Shown: positions 1-5,048, counted from the stretch's first letter. The stretch: 6,210 bases of DNA from an uncultured Collinsella sp. (GCA_959596495.1 CAUFXK010000095.1:1-6210); one strand, 5' to 3'. Numbers and translations are program-made. Notes: generated by a model not told the origin, from the letters alone.

Positions 1-66
1 CGCCACGCCACCAGCAACACCCAACCGCCAACGCAAAGGCGGCGTCATATCCGCAGAACGACCCAA
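1..66 (-). CDS. Possible 5' end of an unidentified gene, cut by the window edge
   Basis: Reading leftward, a TTG codon at 66-64 is preceded by AGGGG (77-73) with 6 nt of spacing, and an in-frame TAG (78-76) lies just upstream. The frame stays open for 22 codons to the window edge. An alternative ATG start at 48-46 has no good ribosome binding site. The visible peptide has basic residues (R-W-R) followed by a small hydrophobic run (L-G-V-A-G-G-V-A), as in a signal peptide or first membrane helix. The same strand as ileS would allow it to be the gene originally downstream of ileS. In many bacteria that neighbour is lspA, whose product also starts with a membrane helix, but nothing here proves that. 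Only 22 residues are visible, so this could be chance. Confidence 0.33.
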   Translation of the reverse strand, partial: MGRSADMTPPLRWRLGVAGGVA

Positions 67-162
67 ATCAATCCCCTACCCTCAAAACAATCGAATTACG
101 TTTAACGCAAAGCAATATCTTATATTGACCAGCAACGAAATAGCCGATGATTCATTACCGAC
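67..162. other. AT-richer intergenic DNA left of the insertion sequence
   Basis: This stretch is clearly richer in A and T than its surroundings, especially 85-155, and has no convincing ORF. On the minus strand it would carry the promoter of the partial gene at the left edge; TATAAG-like hexamers occur around 120-126, but no matching -35 box at a good distance was found. Its last bases (158-162) are the start of the left target half recognised by the insertion sequence. Confidence 0.4.
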
Positions 163-168
163 AGACAC

Positions 169-182
169 TATGACCCAATCCG
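169..182 (+). repeat. Left subterminal inverted repeat of the IS
   Basis: TATGACCCAATCCG is the exact reverse complement of 1678-1691. It lies a few bases inside the left end of the element, as in the IS1111 group. Confidence 0.9.
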
Positions 183-201
183 AGGGCACTAAAAAGATAG
201 G

Positions 202-261
202 AGCCCCCGCTCGTGACCGCGGGTCGGGGCTGCGACAATGATGTTGAAGCGCCATAGGCGC
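202..261 (+). other. Two hairpins in the IS 5' non-coding region
   Basis: The first has arms AGCCCC (202-207) and GGGGCT (226-231). The second is GCGCC-ATA-GGCGC (249-261). They lie between the left repeat and the recombinase start. They may act on recombinase mRNA, for example by limiting read-through transcription from the flank. A bridge RNA in this left region, as in classical IS110, seems less likely because the region is short and the guide-like matches are all in the 3' region. Confidence 0.45.
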
Positions 262-281
262 AGCCGCGCCGCAACGAGGTT

Positions 282-287
282 GGGAGG
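282..287 (+). promoter_or_regulatory. Ribosome binding site of the recombinase
   Basis: GGGAGG lies 5 nt before the ATG at 293 and fixes that start. No good -35/-10 pair was found inside the left end; TAAAAA at 190-195 is a weak -10 candidate. Confidence 0.75.
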
Positions 288-292
288 CTCCC

Positions 293-1414
293 ATGCCAAA
301 GTATTCTACCGCGTTCGGGATGGACGTCCACCTGAGGTCGACCACCGTCTGCGCCCTCGACGCGGACACCGGCGAGGCCGTGACGAGGAGGTTCCCCGGC
401 AACCCCTGGGGCGAGATCGCCGCCTGGATGGACGGGTTCCCCGGCCCGTCGCTCGCCGCCTACGAGAGCGGGTACCTCGGCTTCGCCCCGCAGAGGGAGC
501 TCGCCGGGCTCGGCGTCGAGTGTGTCGTCGCCGCGGTCTCGAAGATCCCCAGGTCGGCCGCCGACTCGGCCTCCAAGAACGACAGGAACGACGCCGCCAG
601 GATGGCCAAGGCGATACTCGCCCACGACATCTCCCCCGTATGGGTCCCCTCCCCCGAGGTCGAGGGCATCAGGGACCTCGCCGGCGCCCACGACGGGGCG
701 ACCGCGCGCCTGGCGACCGCCAAGCAGCGGCTGCTCGCCTTCCTCGCAAAGCGAGGGTTCGCCTACGGCGGCACCACGCCCGCCGGCAACCCGAGGAAGT
801 ACTGGACCTACGACTTCCTGAGGTGGCTCGACAAGGTCAGGCCGGAGGACGATGGCGGGGTCCGGACGCTCGCCGCCCTGAGGAACGAGGTCGAGGCCGC
901 GGCGGAGGCCCGGGCGGACCTGCTCTCCGAGTACAGGGCGGCCGTGGATGCCAGCCCGATCGCCGCGGAGGTGGCCGCCCTCCAGTCGATCAAGGGCTGC
1001 GCCTTCGCGCTGGCCGCAGCCTTCTCGGCCGAGGTCGGCGACTTCACGAGGTTCCGCTCCGGCAGGCAGGTCACGGCCTACTTCGGCCTCGCGCCGAGCC
1101 AGAGGTCGAGCGGCGACTCCGTGCGGCTCGGAGGCATCAGCGGTGCGGGCAACGCGCTCGTGAGGAAGCTGGCCGTTGAGGGTTCATGGTGCTACGCCGC
1201 GGCACGGCACCAGCCGAAGCTCATGCCAAGGGACACGGGCGTGCCCCTCGAGATAAGGATGCACGGGAGGAAGGGGTCCGAGCGGCTCCTGCGGCGGCGC
1301 GAGGAGATGCTCGCCCGCGGCATGCCCCAGGCGAAGGCCAACGCGGCCACCGCGGCGGAGCTCGTGAGGTGGCTCTGGGCCCTCGGCATGATGTGCCGGG
1401 AGGGCGCGGAATAG
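293..1414 (+). CDS. IS110-family transposase (DEDD RuvC-like recombinase with Tnp_20 domain)
   Basis: This is the RNA-guided recombinase that excises the element and inserts it at a target. The 373 aa are a usual length for the family. The N-terminal RuvC-like domain (DEDD_Tnp_IS110) shows all four acidic residues: D11 (G-M-D-V-H), E58 (A-Y-E-S-G), D97 and D100 (K-N-D-R-N-D). A central helical region (about 125-220) contains Ala/Glu-rich stretches. The C-terminal Transposase_20 domain (about 228-305) has the family pattern I-K-G-C (232-235), F-G-L-A-P (264-268) and R-S-S-G (271-274); S272 or S273 is the expected nucleophilic serine. The ATG follows a good GGGAGG. The codon use is foreign: 21 of 35 arginines are AGG, against none of 8 in the dehydrogenase at 5125-6207. 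No frameshift or truncation is seen, so the protein may be active. The family is secure; the IS1111 subgroup rests on the inverted repeats and the 3' RNA region. Confidence 0.95.
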   Translation: MPKYSTAFGMDVHLRSTTVCALDADTGEAVTRRFPGNPWGEIAAWMDGFPGPSLAAYESGYLGFAPQRELAGLGVECVVAAVSKIPRSAADSASKNDRNDAARMAKAILAHDISPVWVPSPEVEGIRDLAGAHDGATARLATAKQRLLAFLAKRGFAYGGTTPAGNPRKYWTYDFLRWLDKVRPEDDGGVRTLAALRNEVEAAAEARADLLSEYRAAVDASPIAAEVAALQSIKGCAFALAAAFSAEVGDFTRFRSGRQVTAYFGLAPSQRSSGDSVRLGGISGAGNALVRKLAVEGSWCYAAARHQPKLMPRDTGVPLEIRMHGRKGSERLLRRREEMLARGMPQAKANAATAAELVRWLWALGMMCREGAE

Positions 1415-1422
1415 ACATAAGC

Positions 1423-1583
1423 CCCCGTCCCGGCGAGCCGGGCGGCCTTCGGGGACACCCCCTATTTCGCTGTGCGCGCGGAGCCCTCCGCATGCGCCCC
1501 GACAGACTTGGGGAACCCCGCCGAAGGAATGGAGTGCGGGCCGACAGAACGGTATCCGCGGATATGAGACTGAGCCGAAGGCG
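1423..1583 (+). ncRNA. Predicted bridge RNA (seekRNA) of the insertion sequence
   Basis: The region just downstream of the recombinase folds by eye into three units in the order described for IS110-family bridge RNAs. The first is a 5' stem-loop (CCCCG 1423-1427 with CGGGG 1450-1454, inner CCCGG/CCGGG). The second is a target loop closed by CCCC (1458-1461)/GGGG (1510-1513) and capped by the hairpin 1474-1497. Its two strands are TTTCGCT (1465-1471), complementary to the right flank at 1694-1700, and CCGACAGAC (1499-1507), identical to the left junction at 158-166. The third is a donor loop closed by CGCC (1519-1522)/GGCG (1580-1583) and capped by a hairpin 1536-1559 (GCGG/CCGC, inner CCG/CGG). 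Its 3' strand ATATGAG (1562-1568) equals the right junction at 1689-1695. Its 5' strand shares only AGTG (1533-1536) with the expected donor half. RNA ends and folding are estimates. Confidence 0.68.
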
Positions 1584-1624
1584 TCGACGACATGCCGGGG
1601 GCGGACCGGGACGGGTTAACGGCA

Positions 1625-1660
1625 GGCCCCGCCGACCGATTGCAAGCGGTCGGCGGGGCC
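1625..1660. other. Perfect 14-bp GC-rich hairpin near the right IS end
   Basis: GGCCCCGCCGACCG (1625-1638) and its exact reverse complement (1647-1660) enclose the 8-nt loop ATTGCAAG. No T-run follows on either strand, so it is not a standard intrinsic terminator. It lies between the predicted guide RNA and the right repeat. It could define the RNA 3' end, block transcription across the IS end, or form a DNA structure for the recombinase. Confidence 0.6.
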
Positions 1661-1670
1661 ATTGTGGCCC

Positions 1671-1676
1671 TTGACA
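1671..1676 (+). promoter_or_regulatory. Outward-facing consensus -35 box at the right IS end
   Basis: A perfect TTGACA lies 17 bp inside the inferred right end and points outward. In IS families with circular intermediates, a -35 in one end and a -10 in the other can form a junction promoter for the transposase. Here the bases at 17-bp spacing (AGACAC in a reconstructed circle, AGCGAA at the present site) are poor -10 boxes, so function is uncertain. Confidence 0.35.
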
Positions 1677-1677
1677 G

Positions 1678-1691
1678 CGGATTGGGTCATA
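1678..1691 (-). repeat. Right subterminal inverted repeat of the IS
   Basis: CGGATTGGGTCATA is the exact reverse complement of 169-182 and lies 2 bp inside the inferred right end. Confidence 0.9.
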
Positions 1692-1698
1692 TGAGCGA

Positions 1699-1797
1699 AA
1701 ACCCGCCAGAGCGAGCAAGGTGCCTTGAAACGAGGCGGCATTGACCTTCTGGTCATGCCGCCGAAGTTGAAAGGCAGATTGCCGCTCTGGCGGGTTT
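1699..1797. repeat. 99-nt nested palindrome beside the IS, possible ileS terminator
   Basis: Three nested stems are visible: an outer 15-bp perfect stem (AAACCCGCCAGAGCG at 1699-1713 with 1783-1797), a middle 6-bp stem (TGCCTT 1721-1726 with AAGGCA 1771-1776), and an inner stem of 7 bp (GGCGGCA 1734-1740 with TGCCGCC 1756-1762) continuing as TGACC/GGTCA (1742-1746, 1751-1755) around TTCT. On the minus strand the outer arm ends in GGCGGGTTTTCGCT, so transcripts leaving ileS meet a strong stem followed by a short U-run. The size and nesting also fit an extragenic repeat. The IS lies directly at its foot. Confidence 0.65.
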
Positions 1798-1810
1798 GCA
1801 GCGTCAACCG

Positions 1811-1838
1811 GTTACGCGGTTTGGTAAAACCGCGTAAC
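1811..1838 (-). terminator. ileS: Hairpin at the ileS stop codon, without a U-tract
   Basis: A perfect 12-bp stem, GTTACGCGGTTT (1811-1822) with 1827-1838, has the 4-nt loop GGTA. On the minus strand the stem begins with the last base of the ileS TAG. What follows is CCGGTTGACG, without a U-run, so it is at best a pause site or 3'-end stabiliser acting together with the palindrome downstream. Confidence 0.45.
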
Positions 1839-4639
1839 TAGAGTGCGTCCGCACACCTCTCGCAGATGTGAGCGTGGCCGTTGTACTCGCCGACGGTGGT
1901 GCGGTAGTTCCAGCAACGGTCGCAGCACTCGCCCTCGGCAGCCTCGATGGCAACGGAGAGCTCCTCGCCCTGGGTCAGTTCAACAGCGGAGACGATGTAG
2001 AACTCGGCCAGGTCGACGGCCTTGTCGCCGGTCAGCAGCGCATACATCTCGGCGGGAACGACCGCCTTGACGCGGACCTGTTGGCTCTTAGTGAAGGTGC
2101 CGGCGGAGCGGGCGTCCTCAAGGGCCTTGGTCACGGCGCTACGGAGCTCGAGCGAAGCCTCGAGCACGCCCTCAAACTCGTTGGCCTCGTCGACCGTGAT
2201 GGGCGACTTGTACCAATCGAGCAGCGCGGCGTACTTCTGGTGATCGACGCAGCCGGCAGGCGCATAGGCCATGGCCTCGTCGACGGTGTAGGACAGAATC
2301 GGCTGCAGATCGCGCATGAGCATCGAGAAGAGCTCAGCGAGCACGGTCTGGGCGCTGCGGCGCTCGAGCGAACCGGGCTTGTCGCAGTACAGACGATCCT
2401 TCAGGGCGTCGAGGTACACGTTGGAAAGCTCGGTAACCACGAAGTCGTAAAGCGCACGGTAGGCGCGCGGGAACTCGTAGCAAGAGTAAGCGTCGTCGAC
2501 CTCGGCCTGGACCTGGGTCAGACGGGCAACCATGAGCTTGTCGAGCGGCAGCAGGTCGGCAAAAGCGACGCCGTCGGTCTCGGGCTCAAACTGGCCCTCG
2601 AGCTCGGAAAGCAGGAAGCGCAGCGTGTTGCGGAAGCGACGGTAGGCATCGGACGTACGAGCGAGAATCTCGTGGTCGATGGAGACGTCGGAGCTAGTAT
2701 CGACGGAGGCGACCCACAGGCGGATGATGTCGGCGCCCATCTCGTCACAGACCTTGTTGGGGTCGATGACGTTACCGAGCGACTTGGACATCTTGCGACC
2801 CTGGCCGTCGAGCGTGAAGCCCTGCGAGACGACCGCCTTGTACGGAGCGTGACCGTTGGCGCCCACCGAGGTGAGCAGCGAGCTCTGGAACCAACCGCGG
2901 TGCTGGTCGGAGCCCTCGAGATACACGTCCGCCGGATACTCCAGCTCGGGGCGATACTCGCAGACGGCCTTCCAGGAGACGCCGGAGTCCCACCACACGT
3001 CGAGGATGTCCTTATCAGCCTTGAGGTGATGGCCGCCGCACTTGGGGCAGACGCAGGCCTCGCCCAGGTAGCTCTCGGGAGCGTCAGTGAACCAGGCGTC
3101 GGAGCCCTTCTCGTGGAAGAGCTTGATGACGGCGTCGAGCGTGGCGTCGTTCATGACCTTCTCGCCGCAGTCGGCGCATGTGTAACTGGGGATAGGCACG
3201 CCCCAGTTGCGCTGACGGCTGATGCACCAGTCGGGACGCTGCTCGACCATGGCGCCAATGCGGTTGGCGGCATGGGCCGGATACCACTTGACGTTCTCGC
3301 GGACCTCCTTGCCAGCCTGCTCACGCAGACCCGTCTTGTCCATCGAGACGAACCACTGGTCGGTAGCACGGAAGAGGACCGGGTGCTTGCAGCGCCAGCA
3401 GTGCGGATAGCTGTGCGTGATCTTCTTCTCGAGAACCAGGGTGCCGCGCTCGCGCAGGAACTCGATGATGTGCGGGTTGGCCTCATCGGTATCCATACCG
3501 CTGAAGGGGCCACCGGTGCCAAACTCCTCACCGGTGTAGAACTTGCCGTCGTCATCGACCGGCATGCAGATGTCGGTGATGCCCTCCTTGAGGCAGGCAA
3601 AGTAGTCGTCGACGCCGTGGCCGGGCGAGTTATGGACGATACCGGTACCATCATCGACACCGACGTAATCGGCCAGCAGCGCCACGCCCTCAACGCCATC
3701 AAAAATCGGCTGCTTGTAGTGGATGTGGTGGAAGGTCTCGGCGGGAACCACATAGGGCTTGCCGTCGACCATGACCGGGGTGTACTCCCAGCCAAACTCC
3801 TCGCAGCACTTGGGAGCCAGGTCCTCGAGCATGACCTCGGCGCGGCCATCATGCTCAACAGCGACATAGGCGGCGCCGGGCTTAAGGGAAACGGCCTGGT
3901 CGGAGGGGATGGTCCACGGCGTGGTCGTCCAGATGATGAAGTCGACCGGGCCGTCGAAGTTCTCGAGGCCGGCGGGCTTGGAGGTCATCTCGAAGCGAAC
4001 GAAGATGGAGGGGCTCGTCTCGTCGGAGTACTCGATCTCGGCCTCGGCGAGTGCGGTGTGGCAGTGCTTGCACCAGTGGACGGGCTTGTGACCGCGATAG
4101 ATCATGCCCTTATCGAACATGGCCTTGAAGACCTCAATGTCGGCGGCGTCATGCTGGTGATAGAGCGTCAGGTAGGGATTGTCCCAGTCGCCGAGCACGC
4201 CCAGGCGACGGAAGCCCGCCTTCTGCAGCTCGATGTTCTCGACGGCGAACTTGTTGCAGAGCTCGCGGATCTTAGCCGTGGGGGTCTGGTTGAACTTCTC
4301 GGTGCCGAGCTTCTCCTCGACCTTATGCTCGATCGGCTGACCATGGCAGTCCCAACCGGGGACATAGGGGACCTCATAGCCCTGCATCATCCAGTAGCGG
4401 TTGATCATGTCCTTGGAGATCTTGTTCATGGCGTGGCCGATGTGGATCGGGCCGTTGGCGTACGGAGGGCCGTCGTGCAGCACGAACTTCTTGTGACCCT
4501 CGTTCTTCTTCAGAACCTGCTCGTAGACCTTGTTGTCCTGCCAGTCCTTGAGTCGCTTAGGCTCGGACTTGGAAAGACCGGCACGCATGGGAAAACCGGT
4601 CTTGGGCAGATTCATCGTCTGCTTGTACTCGTTTGCCAC
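1838..4639 (-). CDS. ileS: Isoleucyl-tRNA synthetase
   Basis: This cytosolic class I enzyme charges tRNA-Ile with isoleucine using ATP. The 933 aa are close to the E. coli length (938). In order it shows a family-typical N-terminus (L-P-K-T-G-F-P-M-R, 11-19), HIGH at 66-69, a CP1 editing domain with W-T-T-T-P-W-T-I-P (237-245) and the H-G-V-D-D-Y segment (341-346, with the expected editing aspartate), KMSKS at 616-620, an anticodon-binding helical domain (about 650-850), and a C-terminal zinc finger (C906/C909, C926/C929). Further Cys pairs lie at 190/193, 414/417, 488/491 and 531/534, so extra zinc sites are possible. The start is GTG at 4639-4637, 4 nt after AAAGGGG. The frame is open further upstream to 4762, but that part is T-box leader. 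A downstream ATG (residue 9) lacks a ribosome binding site. The presence of editing and zinc motifs indicates a complete bacterial enzyme. Confidence 0.98.
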   Translation of the reverse strand: MANEYKQTMNLPKTGFPMRAGLSKSEPKRLKDWQDNKVYEQVLKKNEGHKKFVLHDGPPYANGPIHIGHAMNKISKDMINRYWMMQGYEVPYVPGWDCHGQPIEHKVEEKLGTEKFNQTPTAKIRELCNKFAVENIELQKAGFRRLGVLGDWDNPYLTLYHQHDAADIEVFKAMFDKGMIYRGHKPVHWCKHCHTALAEAEIEYSDETSPSIFVRFEMTSKPAGLENFDGPVDFIIWTTTPWTIPSDQAVSLKPGAAYVAVEHDGRAEVMLEDLAPKCCEEFGWEYTPVMVDGKPYVVPAETFHHIHYKQPIFDGVEGVALLADYVGVDDGTGIVHNSPGHGVDDYFACLKEGITDICMPVDDDGKFYTGEEFGTGGPFSGMDTDEANPHIIEFLRERGTLVLEKKITHSYPHCWRCKHPVLFRATDQWFVSMDKTGLREQAGKEVRENVKWYPAHAANRIGAMVEQRPDWCISRQRNWGVPIPSYTCADCGEKVMNDATLDAVIKLFHEKGSDAWFTDAPESYLGEACVCPKCGGHHLKADKDILDVWWDSGVSWKAVCEYRPELEYPADVYLEGSDQHRGWFQSSLLTSVGANGHAPYKAVVSQGFTLDGQGRKMSKSLGNVIDPNKVCDEMGADIIRLWVASVDTSSDVSIDHEILARTSDAYRRFRNTLRFLLSELEGQFEPETDGVAFADLLPLDKLMVARLTQVQAEVDDAYSCYEFPRAYRALYDFVVTELSNVYLDALKDRLYCDKPGSLERRSAQTVLAELFSMLMRDLQPILSYTVDEAMAYAPAGCVDHQKYAALLDWYKSPITVDEANEFEGVLEASLELRSAVTKALEDARSAGTFTKSQQVRVKAVVPAEMYALLTGDKAVDLAEFYIVSAVELTQGEELSVAIEAAEGECCDRCWNYRTTVGEYNGHAHICERCADAL

Positions 4640-4643
4640 GGTA

Positions 4644-4650
4644 CCCCTTT
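4644..4650 (-). promoter_or_regulatory. ileS: Ribosome binding site of ileS
   Basis: AAAGGGG on the minus strand lies 4 nt before the GTG at 4639-4637. It decides this start over the in-frame ATG eight codons downstream and over the longer open frame through the leader. Confidence 0.85.
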
Positions 4651-4682
4651 CATGTCGTGGGCGCGCACGCCCTCTGGGCACC

Positions 4683-4719
4683 AAAAAGCGCCCGTCCCTA
4701 CAAGCTGGGACGAAGCGCC
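4683..4719 (-). terminator. ileS: T-box-controlled intrinsic terminator
   Basis: On the minus strand, GGCGCTTCGTCCC (4719-4707) pairs with GGGACGGGCGC (4698-4688), with one bulged T and one T-G wobble. The loop is AGCTTGTA and TTTTT (4687-4683) follows. This is a strong stem with a U-tail, so control is by transcription termination. Confidence 0.9.
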
Positions 4720-4769
4720 ACAAAACGGGCAAACTGCCCGTAAAAGCTCTTCGCTTAACCACCCAGCTT
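4702..4769 (-). promoter_or_regulatory. ileS: T-box antiterminator
   Basis: AAGCTGGG (4769-4762) pairs perfectly with CCCAGCTT (4709-4702). GCGAAG (4754-4749) pairs with CTTCGT (4715-4710) with one wobble. Between these helices on the 5' strand sits the 7-nt bulge TGGTTAA (4761-4755), the expected place for the tRNA-binding UGGN; the usual bulge is close to UGGUACC, so its last three bases differ. The 3' strand of the antiterminator is the 5' arm and loop of the terminator, which makes the two folds exclusive. Confidence 0.88.
4726..4740 (-). other. Extra hairpin with T-run inside the antiterminator loop
   Basis: On the minus strand, CGGGCA-GTT-TGCCCG is followed by TTTTG (4725-4721). It lies between the two antiterminator strands and resembles a small intrinsic terminator. 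It may simply compact the loop. Confidence 0.6.
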
Positions 4770-4994
4770 AGATGCCCTCGCCCGCGTATTCGCGCGCTCG
4801 CATCCGTTACTCGGCTGGCCTGTATCGACGACCATCTCGGCGATGTCTACTAAGACGTGCCTGCGCGGCGCGTCCGTTGGGACCGCAGCTCCGGGGTGAT
4901 TTTCATCGGTCGCATGCACGGGTTCTCAGCGCTCCCCGCTCTCTGTAGCATGCGGACGGCCGACTACTCGTCCCCATCAACGCTCATGCGGTGT

Positions 4995-5003
4995 ATGCTA
5001 GCA
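4995..5003 (-). promoter_or_regulatory. ileS: Likely extended -10 promoter element of ileS
   Basis: On the minus strand TGCTAGCAT gives an extended -10 (TGn plus TAGCAT). It lies about 17 nt before the first base of T-box stem I, which places the RNA start near 4988. No good -35 is seen at the usual distance, as is common for extended -10 promoters. Confidence 0.5.
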
Positions 5004-5048
5004 CGTTCCGCGCCAGCGAAAAACCCTCAACACTGGTTTTATACGTTC

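Larger units (their letters stand above)
163..1693 (+). mobile_element. Complete IS110-superfamily element, IS1111-like
   Basis: The element consists of a left end, a 110-nt 5' non-coding region, an intact DEDD recombinase gene and a 3' non-coding region of about 280 nt. A perfect 14-bp inverted repeat, TATGACCCAATCCG, lies at 169-182 and 1678-1691. It is subterminal, as known for the IS1111 group, whereas classical IS110 members lack such repeats. The exact ends are inferred from guide-like matches in the 3' region: a core AG at 163-164 (left) and 1694-1695 (right) gives an element of 1,531 bp. The repeat then starts 6 bp inside the left end and ends 2 bp inside the right end. Placing the core at GA instead would shift each end by about one base. 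No longer target duplication is visible. The intact gene and perfect repeats suggest recent, possibly still active, insertion. Confidence 0.88.
4681..4988 (-). promoter_or_regulatory. ileS: Isoleucine T-box riboswitch leader of ileS
   Basis: The leader senses the charging of tRNA-Ile. Stem I spans about 4978-4842: GATG (4978-4975) pairs with CATC (4845-4842) at its base. AGTA (4968-4965) and AGAGAG (4944-4939) are classic stem I motifs, followed by the distal G-C-T-G-A-G-A-A-C-C. The specifier loop reads GAAAATCACC, with ATC at 4900-4898 as isoleucine codon in the context C-C-C-C-G-G-A-G. Middle helices follow at 4840-4775. The T-box core reads GGGTGGTTAAGCG; TGG at 4761-4759 would pair with the tRNA acceptor end. 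Downstream are mutually exclusive antiterminator and terminator stems. Uncharged tRNA-Ile is expected to favour read-through into ileS. The start of the RNA is estimated from the -10 box at 4995-5000. Confidence 0.92.

Noticed and set aside
1..105. Open plus-strand frame at the left edge ending with TAA at 103-105
   Set aside because: The peptide is low-complexity and basic with no recognisable motif. The minus-strand reading with a ribosome binding site is somewhat better.
183..292. Bridge RNA in the IS 5' region, as in classical IS110
   Set aside because: The region is only 110 nt. I found no flank matches there, while the 3' region has matching guide-like segments in the right layout and the subterminal repeats indicate the IS1111 group.
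238..1179. Open frame of 313 codons overlapping the recombinase in another frame
   Set aside because: Its product is extremely Arg-rich, as expected from a shifted GC-rich gene, while the frame from 293 carries all catalytic residues.
1541..1548. Second copy of CCGACAGA in the IS 3' region
   Set aside because: It also matches the left flank, but it falls mostly in the stem and cap of the second hairpin rather than in an accessible loop strand. The copy at 1499-1507 matches longer and is in the right place.
4613..4654. Short upstream ORF (13 codons) starting at ATG 4654-4652, overlapping the ileS start out of frame
   Set aside because: No ribosome binding site precedes it, and its ATG overlaps the region just before the ileS Shine-Dalgarno, so it is most likely chance.
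4640..4762. Longer ileS start at 4762
   Set aside because: It would translate the T-box antiterminator and terminator. GTG at 4639 has AAAGGGG at 4 nt and gives the usual family N-terminus.
1868..4771. Open frame of 967 codons on the plus strand, antisense to ileS
   Set aside because: The motifs, length and leader of ileS on the minus strand are certain. The antisense frame is open because of GC-rich codon use; its product is a Val/Leu/Gly/Asp-rich sequence with no recognisable motif and no good ribosome binding site.
5024..5029. TTGAGG on the minus strand as -35 for ileS
   Set aside because: It lies about 24 bp from the TAGCAT -10, too far for a normal promoter.
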